This document shows, piece after piece, positions 1 to 60,400 of a stretch of 64,000 nucleotides of DNA. Position numbers and translations under genes: made by a program. This stretch comes from Aptenodytes patagonicus (Eukaryota > Chordata > Aves > Sphenisciformes > Spheniscidae): NCBI RefSeq assembly GCF_965638725.1, contig NC_134961.1, positions 6,912,641 through 6,976,640 on the forward strand. Direction: 5' to 3'. The notes under the pieces were generated by a model that saw nothing but the letters and a program-made list of their open reading frames with translations, was not told the DNA's origin and ran no database searches. Position 1 is the stretch's first letter. Every line of letters starts with the position of its first letter.

Positions 1-687
1 GCCATTCGCCCTTCTCTGCGGGGCTGATGCTGAGAAGCCAGCAGCTCCTCCTGGACCCCCGGCACCCAGCAGCCCCCCACGGGTGCAGCCAGCCCCGGGG
101 AGGGCGAGGGCATGGCCTGGCTGTAACCCAGGGCTCCAAACCCGCCATGCCTGTCCCTGCCTCCCTGGCGTGTTTTCCCCGTGGCGCCGGCACCATGCCC
201 CAAGGTTTCAGATCCTGTTTGCACAGCTGTGCCAGCCCCCCGGGCCCCTGCGTGGGAGGCTGGAAAATGGTGTCGCGCGGAAGCGGGTGTCAGCGCCCCT
301 GCTCACACCAAAGCGCTTCCTCCCACGGAGCACCCAGCTGTCACCACCCCAGGGGGGACGCGGGGGCCTGGCTGCTGCCCCAGCTCCTCCGGGGACAGAT
401 TTTACCCTCTTCCCTGGCCAGGGGTTTGGGGCAACACCAGGCACCCTGCAGCTGCCGGCACCCACAGTGAGTCAGACCGTGAGCCGAGGAGGGCTGGGGG
501 GAGCAGCCAGCTCTGTACAGGTGCCCCCAAACACCCCCAAACCGTGTCGTCTTTGTCAGACCGCCCCTTTTCCCCAGGTTTCAGTGGGAGACATGGGGTC
601 TGGGGCAGCGGTGGGGGTCCCACTCAGCCCCTCTCCCAGGGGGGACGGCGGTCGGGCTGATGCCTCCCTGCTCCTCTCCCACCCTAG
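1..687 (+). other. GRAP intron 1, 3' part
   Basis: No GRAP exon 1 sequence was found here. Open frames over this stretch reflect GC-rich composition. It ends at the acceptor before 688. Confidence 0.7.
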
Positions 688-5492
<4,805 letters not shown>

Positions 5493-6128
5493 GCTGCCAC
5501 CGGCGCTGGGGGCAAGCAGGGAGGACTGCGGCCCCCGCTGCCCCCCCACTCACCGGAGCTGCTTTGTGCCTGCACGCAGACTGCACGTCCCTTCGTCCCC
5601 ACAGACAGTGCCTGTCCCCACGCCGGGCTGCTGACACATGAGGTCCCGGTGCCGCGTGGGCTGTGCTGGAGGTAGAGGCCAGGCTGGCGGTGATCCCCAT
5701 CCAGGGGCTGCCCGGCTCCAGCACCCTGAAACATCAGCCACGGCTCTCCCTGCTCCCCCGACCCAGGAGACCTCCACCGCCCCCAGCCGAGGCATCACCT
5801 CTCGCTGCGGGCTGGCAGCCGCGCTCCCCGGGGAGGGAGCACGGAGCATTGAACCAGGGCCATAAAAACTTTTCCAGAGCCACAACCCGGTGGGGTGGCA
5901 GCAACCGAGGGGAAGAGCACGTGCGCCCCAAACCTTCGCTCCTCTCCAGACCCTGTAAGCGAAGCCCCTGCTCCAAGGAGGGCTGCAGGCGGCCGGGATG
6001 CGGCCAGGCTCAGTAACTCCACGGAGGGGTGCTGGGACTCAGGGCGCCAGGGAAGGCTGGTCCGGGGGGATTCAGTCCTGCGGGTGCTGTTCATAGCTGC
6101 AAATTGTGGCGCTTTTTTTATATTATTT

Positions 6129-6134
6129 TTTATT
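6129..6134 (-). promoter_or_regulatory. SLC5A10: Candidate SLC5A10 polyadenylation signal (AATAAA on - strand)
   Basis: TTTATT on the + strand, within a short T-rich patch 6113-6135, about 375 nt beyond the SLC5A10 stop. It is the nearest canonical hexamer on that strand. Use of this site would make the SLC5A10 3' UTR overlap the GRAP 3' UTR. Confidence 0.5.
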
Positions 6135-6433
6135 TAGAGCTAGTAAAATGTGTTTGGGTGACACCCTCGAGTGTGGCTGCTCCTTTTCCACCACCGCCAT
6201 GGTGGTCCCGTGGCCGCATTCACACGCCTGCTGCTTCGCTGTGGTTTTGCTTCCCCTGCAGCCTCCATTTGCCCACCCCGATACCTCTCCCCAGGCCCCT
6301 CCTGGGGACTCGCTGCCCCCACAAATGCCCCCCACACCTCACAGACCCTGGGATGCACCCAGGGTCCGTGATGCTGAGAACGCCCAGCTCATTGCACCAG
6401 TGGATTTAAACATCCCGTGTCCCAAACATGACA

Positions 6434-6439
6434 AATAAA
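6434..6439 (+). promoter_or_regulatory. GRAP: Candidate GRAP polyadenylation signal AATAAA
   Basis: Canonical AATAAA about 940 bp after the GRAP stop and 71 bp before the SLC5A10 stop on the other strand. Assignment is from position only. Confidence 0.6.
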
Positions 6440-6509
6440 AACTATTACCCAAATCCCCATTTCTCCCCCCGTCCCAGCACCTTTCCCCACCCTGGGTGCC
6501 GGCAGGCCG

Positions 6510-48355
<41,846 letters not shown>

Positions 48356-50840
48356 CGTTCCTCTGCCTCCTCCTTCATCCTCGGCAAAAGCCTCACACAG
48401 ACAGTCACTGAATCAGTAACTCGTTAGCGGCCTGAGGGCATTTATCATTAAACAAGCCGGCAGCAGGAGCTCCGCTTCCAAAGGCGCCTGGGTGGGCAGC
48501 CTGGCTGCCCGCTGCCTCCCTCCCCTTTCGGTTTCCCCACCTGAGGGAAGCACGGCCCGGGCGAGCACCTCTTGATTTCGGTGTCTCACAAACGAGCGGC
48601 TCTTTAATCCCCATTTCCTTGGGGTTTTCTGCTTCTTCTGCATTGCTCTTGCAGAAGCTGCAGGCTTCCAGCCCAAGCCGCCCCTGCAATGAATGCCTTT
48701 CTGCCGTGCAGACTCCCAGGACACGGGCTCCCGGCAGCCTCTTGCAGAGGTGCCTTAAATCTCGATATTGCTGGACAAGAAACTGCCAAGGCTTTTGTCT
48801 TCTATGAACTGTAAACCAAACCCCAGCATTTTTTTTGCAGATACTAAGTCTGGAAAGAATTTGCATGATCTTCTGACTAGTTAATTACTGTAGAAATTGC
48901 TGAATAAAGCGGGGGGTTTTAAAGTGTTCTTTACATTTGAAGGAACCCAGAGAAAAACCTCTAAGGATAGCTGGCATTTCTGGGGATCTGGTATTTTTGC
49001 TCTGGGAAAAGCACGTGGAGTTTAGGTAGCTCTGCAGTTACATGGTGTAATGAAAGGGGTGGGAAAAATGTCCAAGTGAAGTCGCACGTGCTTTGCTCCC
49101 TTTCAACCACCCCAACACTATGAAAGGACCAGCGATCCGGTCTTACGACCGCGACTGTTCCCAAATTCTTGAGTCCTAATCAAGACAACAATTGCACTGC
49201 ACGGAACTAGGCAAAGTTTGGGGTTTCCTACATGCTAAAGCAATGCTCAAACGCAGGAGTTACGTGAACGTCCGAGGTGGAGCCTCAGCACGCCAGCGAG
49301 GGCCGACCAGCAGAAACGCACACAGAAGAGACGAAGCTACTCCTCCAAAGGCCGACACGAAACAAGCAGCAGGGAACAACCTTTGAATTTAATGTTTTCG
49401 GTTATTTAGTAATCATACTGTTTTCTGCACTGCATGCTTCGCTGGCTCATTTTCAGGTGGCAGCACACTTTCCAACCATGTATCACGAGGTTTCACTAAT
49501 AAAATAAATACACTGCAACTAATATGTCCACGGCCGAGACAGGTCAGGGTATTTCTCCTCTCTCTGAAATAGCTGCTGAGGCACCCAAGCTCAACTGGAA
49601 TTTAACCTGCATTAACACATTCAAAGTACATGTAAGTGTTAATACGTCAGCTTGGTGTGTTGATTAACATCGCTGAACTGTTTAATAACCTACTGTCATT
49701 AAAGTACAACCAGGTACAGCCTTGCATTTTGTCATTTCAGAGAGACAGAATGTACCTCTCCGGACAGGACTGCAAAAATCAAACAGAATAATCTTACGCA
49801 AAATAAGCTCACAGAATGAAGAACAGCATTAGCTGAACAGAAACGCGCAGCTGCTTAAATAAAATCACCATCTGACTTGCTGAATGTACCAACAAGATCA
49901 AGTACTGTAGATCTTTTAGCAGTATCTAGGTCTTCCAGTTCCCAGTGCTGTACCAAGACAGACAAGGGAAGGAAAAAAACCTGGTTTTATCCTTAAAAGC
50001 AAATGAACCTTCCAGAGCCCTTGGAAGTTTGTCTCAAGCAGAGAGAAATGGTGTCAACAAAGGTTAATTTTCACTTCTGGTTTTGAACATGCCAAAAGTT
50101 TTAGACTTATTTGTAGGACATTCTGATGGAGAGAGGTTAGACCAAACAACCCCTAAATGCTCAGTAATTCCACCACCATTTTCTCTGCAACAGGTCAGGA
50201 ACTTCCAAGTCTCCGAGCCTGGAAGCTCACAGCGTGGCAGCTAGCCGGCCATTCCACACACGCGTACCTAAGGATGGTTGGGAAAACCAACCCCAACAAG
50301 TTAAGCTCTGCCTGTGACGAGCCGATTGGGATTTTACCAGCTGGAACCTCTGCCTCCCACAATATTCCCAACTCCCTGTGGTTCCTTGACATCCAGCCAT
50401 AGATTCGGCTCCCTCCCACATTCCCTGAAGCAAAGCAGCACACTGGAAGCCTACTGTAACTGCCAAATTACAACTAATCTACAAACATTTGTGATAGCAC
50501 CTGCAAGCGGATGGTGAAAGGTTGTATTTTGCGTTTTACAAGACTGCTCAGCAGCAGACAGCTTGAAAAATGACAATGAGCATCTGTATTAGGGAAAAGC
50601 AGCCTCTCCTCCTCGTCTGCAGGCGTTTCGCTATAACAACAAGCAAAACACATGTTATTCTTACTGCCAAGAAGCCCGAATCCTGGTCATATTCCAAAGC
50701 AACACATTAGCATAAAAGAATCAATTCACCTCGATTTCTTTCAGTAACGTAATACCTGCAAATCATTTTTAAGGGGACACACTTTAGAAGACAAGTGACT
50801 AGTACAGGAACGTTTTTAGAAAGCTCACACAAAACAAATC
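48356..50840. other. Intergenic region between PRPSAP2 3' end and SLC5A10 start
   Basis: It should contain the SLC5A10 5' UTR and promoter near its left end, but no TATA box or clear CpG island is evident. Composition switches from GC-rich to AT-rich at about 48.8 kb. No gene or repeat recognised. Confidence 0.55.
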
Positions 50841-50846
50841 TTTATT
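50841..50846 (-). promoter_or_regulatory. PRPSAP2: Candidate PRPSAP2 distal polyadenylation signal
   Basis: AATAAA on the coding strand about 490 nt after the stop. Two signals suggest alternative 3' ends. Confidence 0.45.
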
Positions 50847-51137
50847 CTTTGTCGCAGAAAATAAATACAGGTGCATATTTCATATGCTTTTCTATAAAAG
50901 CACTCCTACAAAATCACTTAACTGCATACAACAGTACGACCTTTTTGGCTTTCAAAATGCAAATATTATACAGTCACTTCATTTTATTATCTTTTAAAGC
51001 ACTTGTAGCAAGCAGCTTTGGAAAAGGAATGCTTAATTTAGAAGCCAAATTCTTGCCTCAAGTGTTTTGTGGGTTTTTTCCATCATGTATATAGTGCAAC
51101 TAACCTAAAAGCAACTAGAACAGTTTTTTGTAAAATG

Positions 51138-51143
51138 TTTATT
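51138..51143 (-). promoter_or_regulatory. PRPSAP2: Candidate PRPSAP2 proximal polyadenylation signal
   Basis: TTTATT on the + strand, AATAAA on the coding strand, about 195 nt after the stop. Confidence 0.5.
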
Positions 51144-51335
51144 CCCCACCTACCCCCCCCAAAAAAAAACCTGCAAAGAAAAAAATTGCTCTTAAAAACT
51201 GTTCTACCTTGATACTTAAACCAAGAGAAAATGAAAAGTGGCTCAATAGAAATATTAAGGTAAGCATGATGCTTCACAGCTCATTATCTGTTCACTTCCA
51301 GTTTGGCCCGGGGTGTTTCTTTAGAATAAAAAGCA

Positions 51336-51494
51336 TTAATCATCCAGTCCTATATTTCTGAAAAGGTACGACATGGACTCCCCGTTATGGATCCTGCGAA
51401 TGGCTTCTGAGAGGATCATGCTGATATCCACAGTCTTGATTTTAGGGCACTGGAGTTTTTGTATTTCATGGGGAATTGTGTTTGTAACAACCAC
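51336..51494 (-). CDS. PRPSAP2: PRPSAP2 coding exon 10 (last)
   Basis: Residues 318-369, [20 protein letters not shown] to RNIGLDD, then TAA at 51338-51336. Contains VVVTNTIP and [16 protein letters not shown], both strongly conserved in the PRPS family. Confidence 0.97.
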
Positions 51495-54400
51495 CTACAG
51501 GAAGAAAAAAATGATCAGAAAGACGTAGCTCCATTATGTTTTCCACCTCCCCTATTAGAACTGCGAAAGGGAACGTCCCCGTATCCATGGATACTAATGG
51601 CACTGTCCTTCCTCCCTTTCATTCTGCCATGCAAGTCCAAAGGAAGGTACAAAAATACCCGCCACCCTGAAGGGAAAAGTCTGCTAATACTGGCAGTCCA
51701 TCCTCCCACTACTTCCCTAGTTTCCCATTGCTATAGTTTAAGGATGCGCAGACGCTAGTATTCTAGCGTCTGAGCCCAGGAACCTCCCAGCTACATTCTT
51801 AATGCCAGTATATTTTAAGAATCAAGTCAGGAGAAAATCACTTGCTTGAAAAAAAACAAAATAATCTGATAAGAAATTCAGAATCCGTGCTTACTTCATC
51901 GATTGCAGATTCCTCTATCAGCCTGGGAGCATCTGAAGATAGCAGGCCATGTGTGGCCATTACAAAGATCTTGTAAGCCCCCCTTTCCTTGAGGGTCTCA
52001 GCTGCAGCAAGAAAGCTGTCAACGTCATCTATAATGTCATCCTGTCAAAATAAGATTGAGTCAGTGAAGAGTCACCACGTCCTCAGACAGATCAACCCAG
52101 CACACCCAGACTGACATTACATCTTTTTCGAGTGTAACAGTTTACAGCCAACGCAAAATGGACATTTTTATTGATGCCGTTCTTCAGACACCTGAGCTAG
52201 ACGGTAGGTGCGAAAGAGCGGAAAAGCAGAGTGTCCAAAACTACTGCAACATCAAGGGGCAGAGGGATTGCTCCATGAGGGGAAGAGGGAAAAGCCAGGA
52301 CAACCGACATTCATTCAAAAACCAAACTAACAGAAAATTGACCTTTTCCATTAAAAGCCCAGAGATTACACTCTGCTTTAGAGAAACCATAAGACTGCAT
52401 CATATCTACTTCACTGGCATTTCTAAACTCACAGAATAGAAACATGGCGATTTTCCCCTCACCTGATGTATAAGCACCACCTGAAACTCCTCACCTTCAG
52501 AGGCAAGCACTTAAACAGAATTTTATCTGGCCTATTCATGGAAACAAGGTGCAAATGCTGCTTTTCAGCATGGATCACTTCATAGTTCACACAGTCAGCT
52601 TCAGTAAGCGTGCAGAATGCTGCCTCATGGTGTAAGAAGTGCAGTATCGAAAGCCCACCATCAACCGAAGTTCAGTTGCTGACACCACAGAAAATCTACT
52701 CGATTTCTGCAACTTTAACACATTTAATATAATTTATCAAAAGCGATGGCATCCTACTTACCACGATGATTGCTATTCTTCCTCCTACATCTCCAACAAC
52801 TGTGATGGGTGGTTTTTCCTTGGGAATCAGCACTTATTAATGGCAATTTTTTTTAGAGGGGTAGAGAGGAGAAAGAAAGAGAAAGTTTATACAATTTACT
52901 TCCAGTGTGGAAATGTCTGCTTTGCATGGGTCACCACTGTTATAGAGAGAAGTGAAGCAACAACTATTTCAACCATCACAGCATTACTGGAAAAAAACAG
53001 CAGGATTTTAGTACATAAATGATTTTTTTTTTTTAAGCTTAGGCAAAGTATTAACTACATTCATTTACACCCAAATTCTTAACCAATTCAATTAATTCTT
53101 AATTTTAGTACAGAGAATAGAGTGGCTTGGAGACACGGCCAGTTCAATCACCCTACTGAGACCCAAACTAGGTTTACGCAACGAAGTTTTGCTGGTGCAG
53201 CTATAGATCACATCCACATTCAGCAAGGTTACTCTGTCAAGGCCCATGACAGAGCTACACTCAAACCCAGCGTCAGCTCAGCTTATTAGCTCTGTCCCCC
53301 AGAAAAATTCCAGCAGAAAAAGTAAATGGCAAAAAAGCGGGCCCTCCCTGCCAGGGGCTCTTCTGACTACCTGTAATGACACAGCCCCTACTACACAGGG
53401 GACAGTGCTCACGCACGGCCCGGCACTAAAACCACGGACAAAGAGCATCCAAAAGGAATCTTCCCCCCCCTGCTGTTTTTATAAGAACCACTCCTTTTTG
53501 ATGGTCCACCACTACCAGCCCTATCCCCCAAAACCACAAAAAATGATAGGTGAACACTTTCACACACAAACTTACTTACTGGGTATCTCCAAACTGGGAT
53601 GAATAGCAGCTACATTTTTGGCTGTAGGTGGTGAGTGTCGACCATCCACCATGTCAGACTCAGCATCTTGAGCTTCCCCATGAATCACAGCAATTCCCAA
53701 CCGTAAGCGCTCGGCAAATGACTGTGCCCTGTAGGGAAAGGGTTAAAACAAATAGAAATACATTAAATTTAAAAGAATTCACATACATACAATCCTTATC
53801 TACTTCCATTTTATTTCTAGCGTTTCAGAGGAAAAATGGAATGATCCTAAAATTTTAGGAAAACACACAGAAGAAACCACTTGCCCCTTAGCATCTTGTT
53901 TTCACCAAGCTTGTGAGAGTCAGAAAAACCTTGAAAGTACCCATACTGGCCTTGAAGCAGAAGGATAAATGCTGCAAGTCACATAATTCTGATAACTCCC
54001 TTCTGTTTTGCCCAACGGTCAAAAACACATTTCCTAGCCTTCGGCATTCTTGAGATCCCATGCTTTAGCAGGTCTCATCCAACAGTAACCGAGAATAGCC
54101 TAGATGTCTGGATTGTCTACATTTAATAGGGAAAAAAATATTCACATGAAAACAGAAAACAAGTGTTCACCTATTTATTTTTAGCAAGGTGTGCACTAAA
54201 TAAAGACGATATCCCTGACCTTCTCACATATAACCTTAGATATCCTACAGAAAAGAGAATCCAGACGATTATTTTGCCTGACAATCCACTCTTCAAAGTT
54301 AAACAGCCTGGATTTTTACAAGATTACAAAAAGTTCCTTCACCTTGCAGGTATTTCTTCAACTAAAATGAGAAATTTATGTAAAGAAGCATAAGGTTAGC

Positions 54401-57400
54401 TGGGGGGAGTGGGGAAAGCAGAGAGTCGGGAAAATAGGAATTTCACAGACAGTGCTTGTCTGCATCCAGCATCCCAGATGCTGGAAGCAGCAAGGAAAAA
54501 TTAGCAGATTCATCCTACCTTACCTTCCACACCCAAGAGTTCGGTATCTAGCCTAAGCCAGTGATCTGGTCTCCTTCTGGTCAAAAGTGAGACTGGCATG
54601 TCCAGAGTGAGTCACTTTGTTCTAACGTTAGCATCTAAGACCTGTGGCCTGAATCACCTCCTTTACGCTTAAGCCTCATTTCACTATCCAAACAACTCAA
54701 AGTCCAGAGAATAATACGCCCATCGTGATGCTCAGTTAATTAAAAATGAAGAATCTTCTGCCCTGAGGTTATCATACACTTAGGGTATTTTTTCAAGTAG
54801 TTAACTACAGATAAATTATGATTCCAAACTTTAAGAGTTATGACTTAGAAGGCATAATCCTATCAACGAAACCGTAATAGTTACTTTAAAATGCAATATT
54901 AAACTGAATAAAGTTCAAAGTAACAGTAAAATGATTTATTCATTTTCCAGTGAGCTCAGAAACCACAGAAACATTCTGAACTTCATCAAGCAAAGGTTCT
55001 CTTCCACAAGCAGACGTTCATCTGAAAAGCGTTCTCCTTGATTAGGCTGAAGCATTCAATCACCCTTTTCCAAATACAATGTACCTCCTCAAATACCACT
55101 CTTACATGCTCACATGTACACGTGAAGAAGCTAAACAATACAGCTCTGGGATCTTCTCCTACACAAATCGGCTACGTGTGCAACTCATCTGTCTGATCAG
55201 TTAAAGGTATGTGTAAACTATGTGCTGGCATGCACAATTACTTGACGAGCATGAAAATGCTTCAACAAATGTCTGCCTACTCCCAAGAGGCAAGACCGAC
55301 ACCAAGTAAAAGAAACAAAGACACGCAAATGTAACATAACTGGCCAAAACAAAAGAAATCACATAAAAAGTACTGCTGGAAAACAAAGATGACAAAAGTT
55401 GTTCCCCTCACTATACTTCTACAAATTAAAGCATTTCTGATTTGCTATATAAAATAACAAAACCCCTTCTTACAAAGAGTATCATGATTCCTTGGCATGA
55501 AAGTCTAGATAACTTTTCAACAAACTACTAGTTTGACGCCACAGCAAATACAGTATCTCTTAAACCATCGTCCAACTCTTACAGCAGCAGTGTAATTCCA
55601 AAGAGTTTAGGAATAGTCAACCAAAAAGCTTCATGGATTAAGAACAGTCGTTCAGCCAACAAGGACTTCACAATCAAAATCATCTCACACATCAAATCCT
55701 GTTTCACCACGCTAGATGGTAAGCCATCCATATTTAGGATCTGATCAACCATGTTATAAGTTATGACCATGCTAAGCAATTACTTTGGATTAATGGCATT
55801 ATACTTCCAGCCATTTTTCTTCATTTACAGCAGGAAATTTATAATGTCAATGCACACAAATGTAGTATGATTAAACACCTTCTTTATCCTAAGCACTGTA
55901 TTGATTTACCTCATCCTTTTGTTTGTTTGGTTTTTACTCTCCTTAGATTTATTATGATTATAGCGATGATGTAAAAACTACACGTCTGACAAAGCAGAAT
56001 TGGGAGGGATTTGAAGGCTGCATCTTCTCATTACTGGGTATCTGTCCTTCACTCGATCCTAAGAACAAAATCACGATAGAGATTTCCTGCTCTAACATAA
56101 GAGAGCAGATCTTACCCACCTCTTTGCAGACGCAGGTGATTTGGCCACAATTACAGCATTCCTGTAGTCTGGTATCTGTAGTAAATAACAGATAGCAATG
56201 TCTACTTCATATCTTTAGACAAATTTAAACTCAGTAAGAATCAGAGAACTTTATTTTGCCAGAAGAATTTTAAGCATCAAACATTTTACCTAACATAAGA
56301 AAGCAACCTCAAGATCCATGGTACATGATCAGAGTTCACAGCTCAGTAAAAACACATATTTAGAAAATTCAGATATTAACTTAAAACTGTAACCTTTCAT
56401 AAACACCACGTTATATTACAGATTACACAAAAGTAACTGCTTTAGAAGAACATCAGGGCTACAAGCCCAAGTGTTAAAAGAAACAGGAAATCATCAAAAT
56501 TAAAGTTTCCTGTTCAACTTAAATTGTCTTGTGCGTGCACGTGGCAGTCTTTAATCGCTTGAAAACATAGCATTTCATCTATTTCCTATTGTTTTTCAGA
56601 GTGCACCAAAAAAAGTAACGCCTCTCCATCACATCATTCTGACTATATGGACCATCAAAAGGGATCAAAATTCCACATTCACTGCACTGATCCTGGAGTC
56701 ACAGACTAATATTGCTGCAAACCGTCTCCTACGCAGATCAGCACTAGAGGATGCTGCCGCAAATGCCGACAGCAGCAAAGTGGTAAGGCCAAGAAGTCTG
56801 GGTTTCATTTTGAGGTCCGACGGGTACTTCAGTCAGTCTTTGCTGCCCCTGCCCTGCCCCATTCTCATACTGGCTTTTCACTCCAGACTCCCCCTCTCCA
56901 TTTAGCCAGCATTTTAGTCCCCATCTCTCAAAAGTTTCTTATCCTAGTCTCCATTTTCCCTGCAAACAGTGACTCCACATCAGACTCGTCTTTCCTCGTT
57001 CGCAACAACTTGAGCATTCCACCACTTGCACTTCCAGTCCTCCTTTCTAACAGCTATCTATGCTCCCTCTAAGACCTCATCTTACCCCCTTGCTTGCAAA
57101 CTCAGCATTTTCCTTCACTGTGCTGCCCTGGGACGATCTGTCTGCCACAGAGAGCAGCATACAGAGAACCTGTCTGTCCTTCTGTCGGCTGCCATAACGA
57201 TAGTCCACAGCCACTCTCAGCTGCAATAGCAAGCAAAGTCCTACAGAGCAGATCCAATCCTCAGAATCCCAGTGTTAAGGGACGGAAGACTCTTTAATAA
57301 ATACCTGCAAATTGATCTGTTACAGTTGTAATTTCACAAATTTGGGGGGATGATACCCTGACATGCAGTTCATCGCCTTGCTGTCAGATGTCCCAGAGCA

Positions 57401-60400
57401 TAGAAATAGTTGGGGTTTTTTTCCAAACACAAGCAAGATCAGTTCTTCCACAACCTTATCCTCAAACATACAAACCACACTGGCTGAATATTTCCAAAGG
57501 CAGCCTACCTGAAATAGGCATGGGAAAGAAAAAATTAAGTTCTGAATTTGGGCATGGGCCTAACCAACTGAAAACAAGAGCTTTTCTGAGGACGTGTCAG
57601 GCAACATTAATAATCCTCAATGCTACTAACTCCACCTATAATACTGGGAATTCAGCATGTTCTGTCCTTTACAAACACAACAGGCCACAAAGATTAACAT
57701 GATGGAAGGTATGGACAAGGCAGGGCCTGTCACTTGACATAATAAAGGCTTTGATCTCGTTCAGACATCATTGCCTCATTTTTCCCCTGCCAAATTATCC
57801 AATTTGTTCTCAGCTCTTTAAAAATGAAGTCAGAAAGGCAGAAATGTCATCCCAAAGACATCAACAACTCCTTGTAACAAAGAGCTACGTCACTCTAAGA
57901 TTAACATGTACACACAGGACAGATAGAAGACACTAAGTATTGAACCTTTGCTAAGCATACAAAGGAAAATCACCAAATTATTTTTATACCACATAAATTT
58001 CACTGACTGGACTGTCTTAATCCCAGAACACCAAGTAATTCTCTTCACACCTATGCCTAAATTCCCGACAGGGAACAACTACAAGCCCTCATCCTCTTAA
58101 CTTTCAGTTAAATGCTTTTCAAGTGACCTCCATTCTTATCAAGCTGGACTCTATTTCATGCTACTCAATATACCCCATCACAACTCCCATTTGAAACGTT
58201 TTTCGTGCTTTGGCATTCACAATGCAGGATATACAGCAAGCTGCTGCCACTGTGAACTTGAGATGAATACTAAATTCCTCCTGAGCAGCACTGGATGAAA
58301 CTTTTAAGAATAGATACTATAAGTGACCTGGGTGGTGAAGGTACTTGCCAGTATAGATCCCATGTGATCAGATACATTCAGTCAACTCTAGTTTTAGCAA
58401 GTCATCTCATGGACAAGCAGAGGAATGATGAAAAACTGAAAGTATCTTTAAGACCTCTCTACACATACTTCAGCAGATCTCTACAAATGTTCATTTGTTA
58501 GACTGCACAGCAGTGCCAGGCTCAAAGCTGCAACAATTCTTTGTAAACCGCTAAGAGCTCATGTATCAAAATGTGCTTCAAGATTAAACCAGGAACATGA
58601 TCTTGTTATCGACCATAATCCATACATTCAAGCAGCATATAAAGGCACAACCTGTCTTGTGTCTGCGTATTCAGTTTTCCACTTTTTTCTTTTTTTAACT
58701 TATGAAGTGCTTACAATGTGCAATACTTCTCTCCTGGTATACAAGATGAATGACGGTGGCAAAGCCAGAGCCTGGAGTTTTGTTCTATCATCCTCTGACT
58801 CTATTACCAAATGAAATGATAACAATAGATTCAAATGGTAACTGATTCCCCAAACAGATTTTAACACTGTCACAACAAGATCATGTTGGCTTGGTTTTGG
58901 GTTTGGGGTTTTTTTGTTTTGGTTTTTTTTTGGTTTTTCAAATTGAGGCATTCATATCTCTATAAAAAGAAATAGCTTGGATTCCAAAGAGTGAGCTAAA
59001 CTTTTTCTCTCACCAGGAAGAAAGCATTTGCTTAATTCCAAATTATCATTAGTCAGAGGCATAATATGCATCTTATACCTACAATTATCATTTGCACAAT
59101 TTGTGTATGACTCTACCAGCAGCACTTCTCAAAGCACTTATAAAAATAAGCTGGAGAAATGGACGCACAGAACATCAGAAGTTAAGCTCCTCAAGTCAAG
59201 ACATGCTGAACAAAGAGCAGGTGAAGATTTCCACGCAAGAAGTCATCTGTCCTTACTTTCAGAGTATGATCGATAGGCTCTCTCATAGTTTACAACTTAA
59301 CTTCCAAAGTGTTTTCATAACGCGATATAAATTACACCTGCACAAGCAGTCCATCCTATAAACGTCAAGGAAACGGGAAATAGGAAAGGAAGAAGACATC
59401 AAGAGCAAGAAAATCCTCATTTTTTTTTTAATACTAGCTAGGGGAATATATCTAAGAAGACAGAACAGCATCACTGCGTGGATGAGAAAACGCCAGCTCT
59501 TCACGAAAGCAAAACTTAAGCCTGCGGGGAAGAGAAGAACCAACTGCCCCAATACCACTCTCTGCCCCAACATGACCTTTCCCCCTTTAAAATTCTATTT
59601 GAAGAGTTAGTCTTTTCAGAGGAATTTGTTTCAGAAGCCTTGAGACATGACAGAAAATAATTTTAAAAAGCAACTGTAATAGCAGGCCTTCCTCACCTCT
59701 TCTTGGATGTACTGCAGTAAAAACGGAGATGCTCTCAAGTTATCAACTGGAATATTGAAGAAGCCCTGTATTTCCTTCTGATGTAAATCCATGGTAATAA
59801 GATGAGTCAGTCCTTTAAAAAAAAATAAAAAGACATACAGAGAAGCACATCAAGAAAAGCAAGAGAGAACAACAGACACACACTTTATTTCTCTAACAAG
59901 TTTCACTGAAGTTTGTCCAGAACAAAATCTCTAAGCTGCATTACAACAAGAATACTATACTTAGTGAAAGTACATAGCATATTAACTATGTCCCTTTTAA
60001 GTACACCGGCATTATCATGTTTCGAGATTTCTACAGTGTCCTTTTAAAAAGAACCTCAGAACACTCTACATAATTGACTCAGTAGTGCCACACTGAGGCA
60101 GGTAAGATCTTTCTCCATTCAACATGTGACAAAATGGAAGCACTAGTAAGATAAATTGTCCTCTGCCACATAGCAAGGCCCCGACACAGCTAACATGCAA
60201 GTTCTGAACTCCTGAAAAATGGGCCCAAATCCTAATCATCGAAATACTTCTCTCAAAATAAGAAACCAGATCCCACTGTGTTCATTGTAACTGCCCATTT
60301 TTCCCAGGGACAGGAGCAAAAGGAAAGGAGCAGAAAAGAAAATGTGTTGAAGGCTGTGAAAATGAATAATCTCATTCTCCCACATCATCTTAAATGTAAA

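Larger units (their letters stand above)
5493..6455 (+). other. GRAP: GRAP 3' UTR (approximate end)
   Basis: Non-coding stretch between the GRAP stop and the AATAAA at 6434-6439. No other canonical + strand signal is seen between the stop and that hexamer. The right limit is an estimate of 10-30 nt past the signal. It faces the SLC5A10 3' end. Confidence 0.55.
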
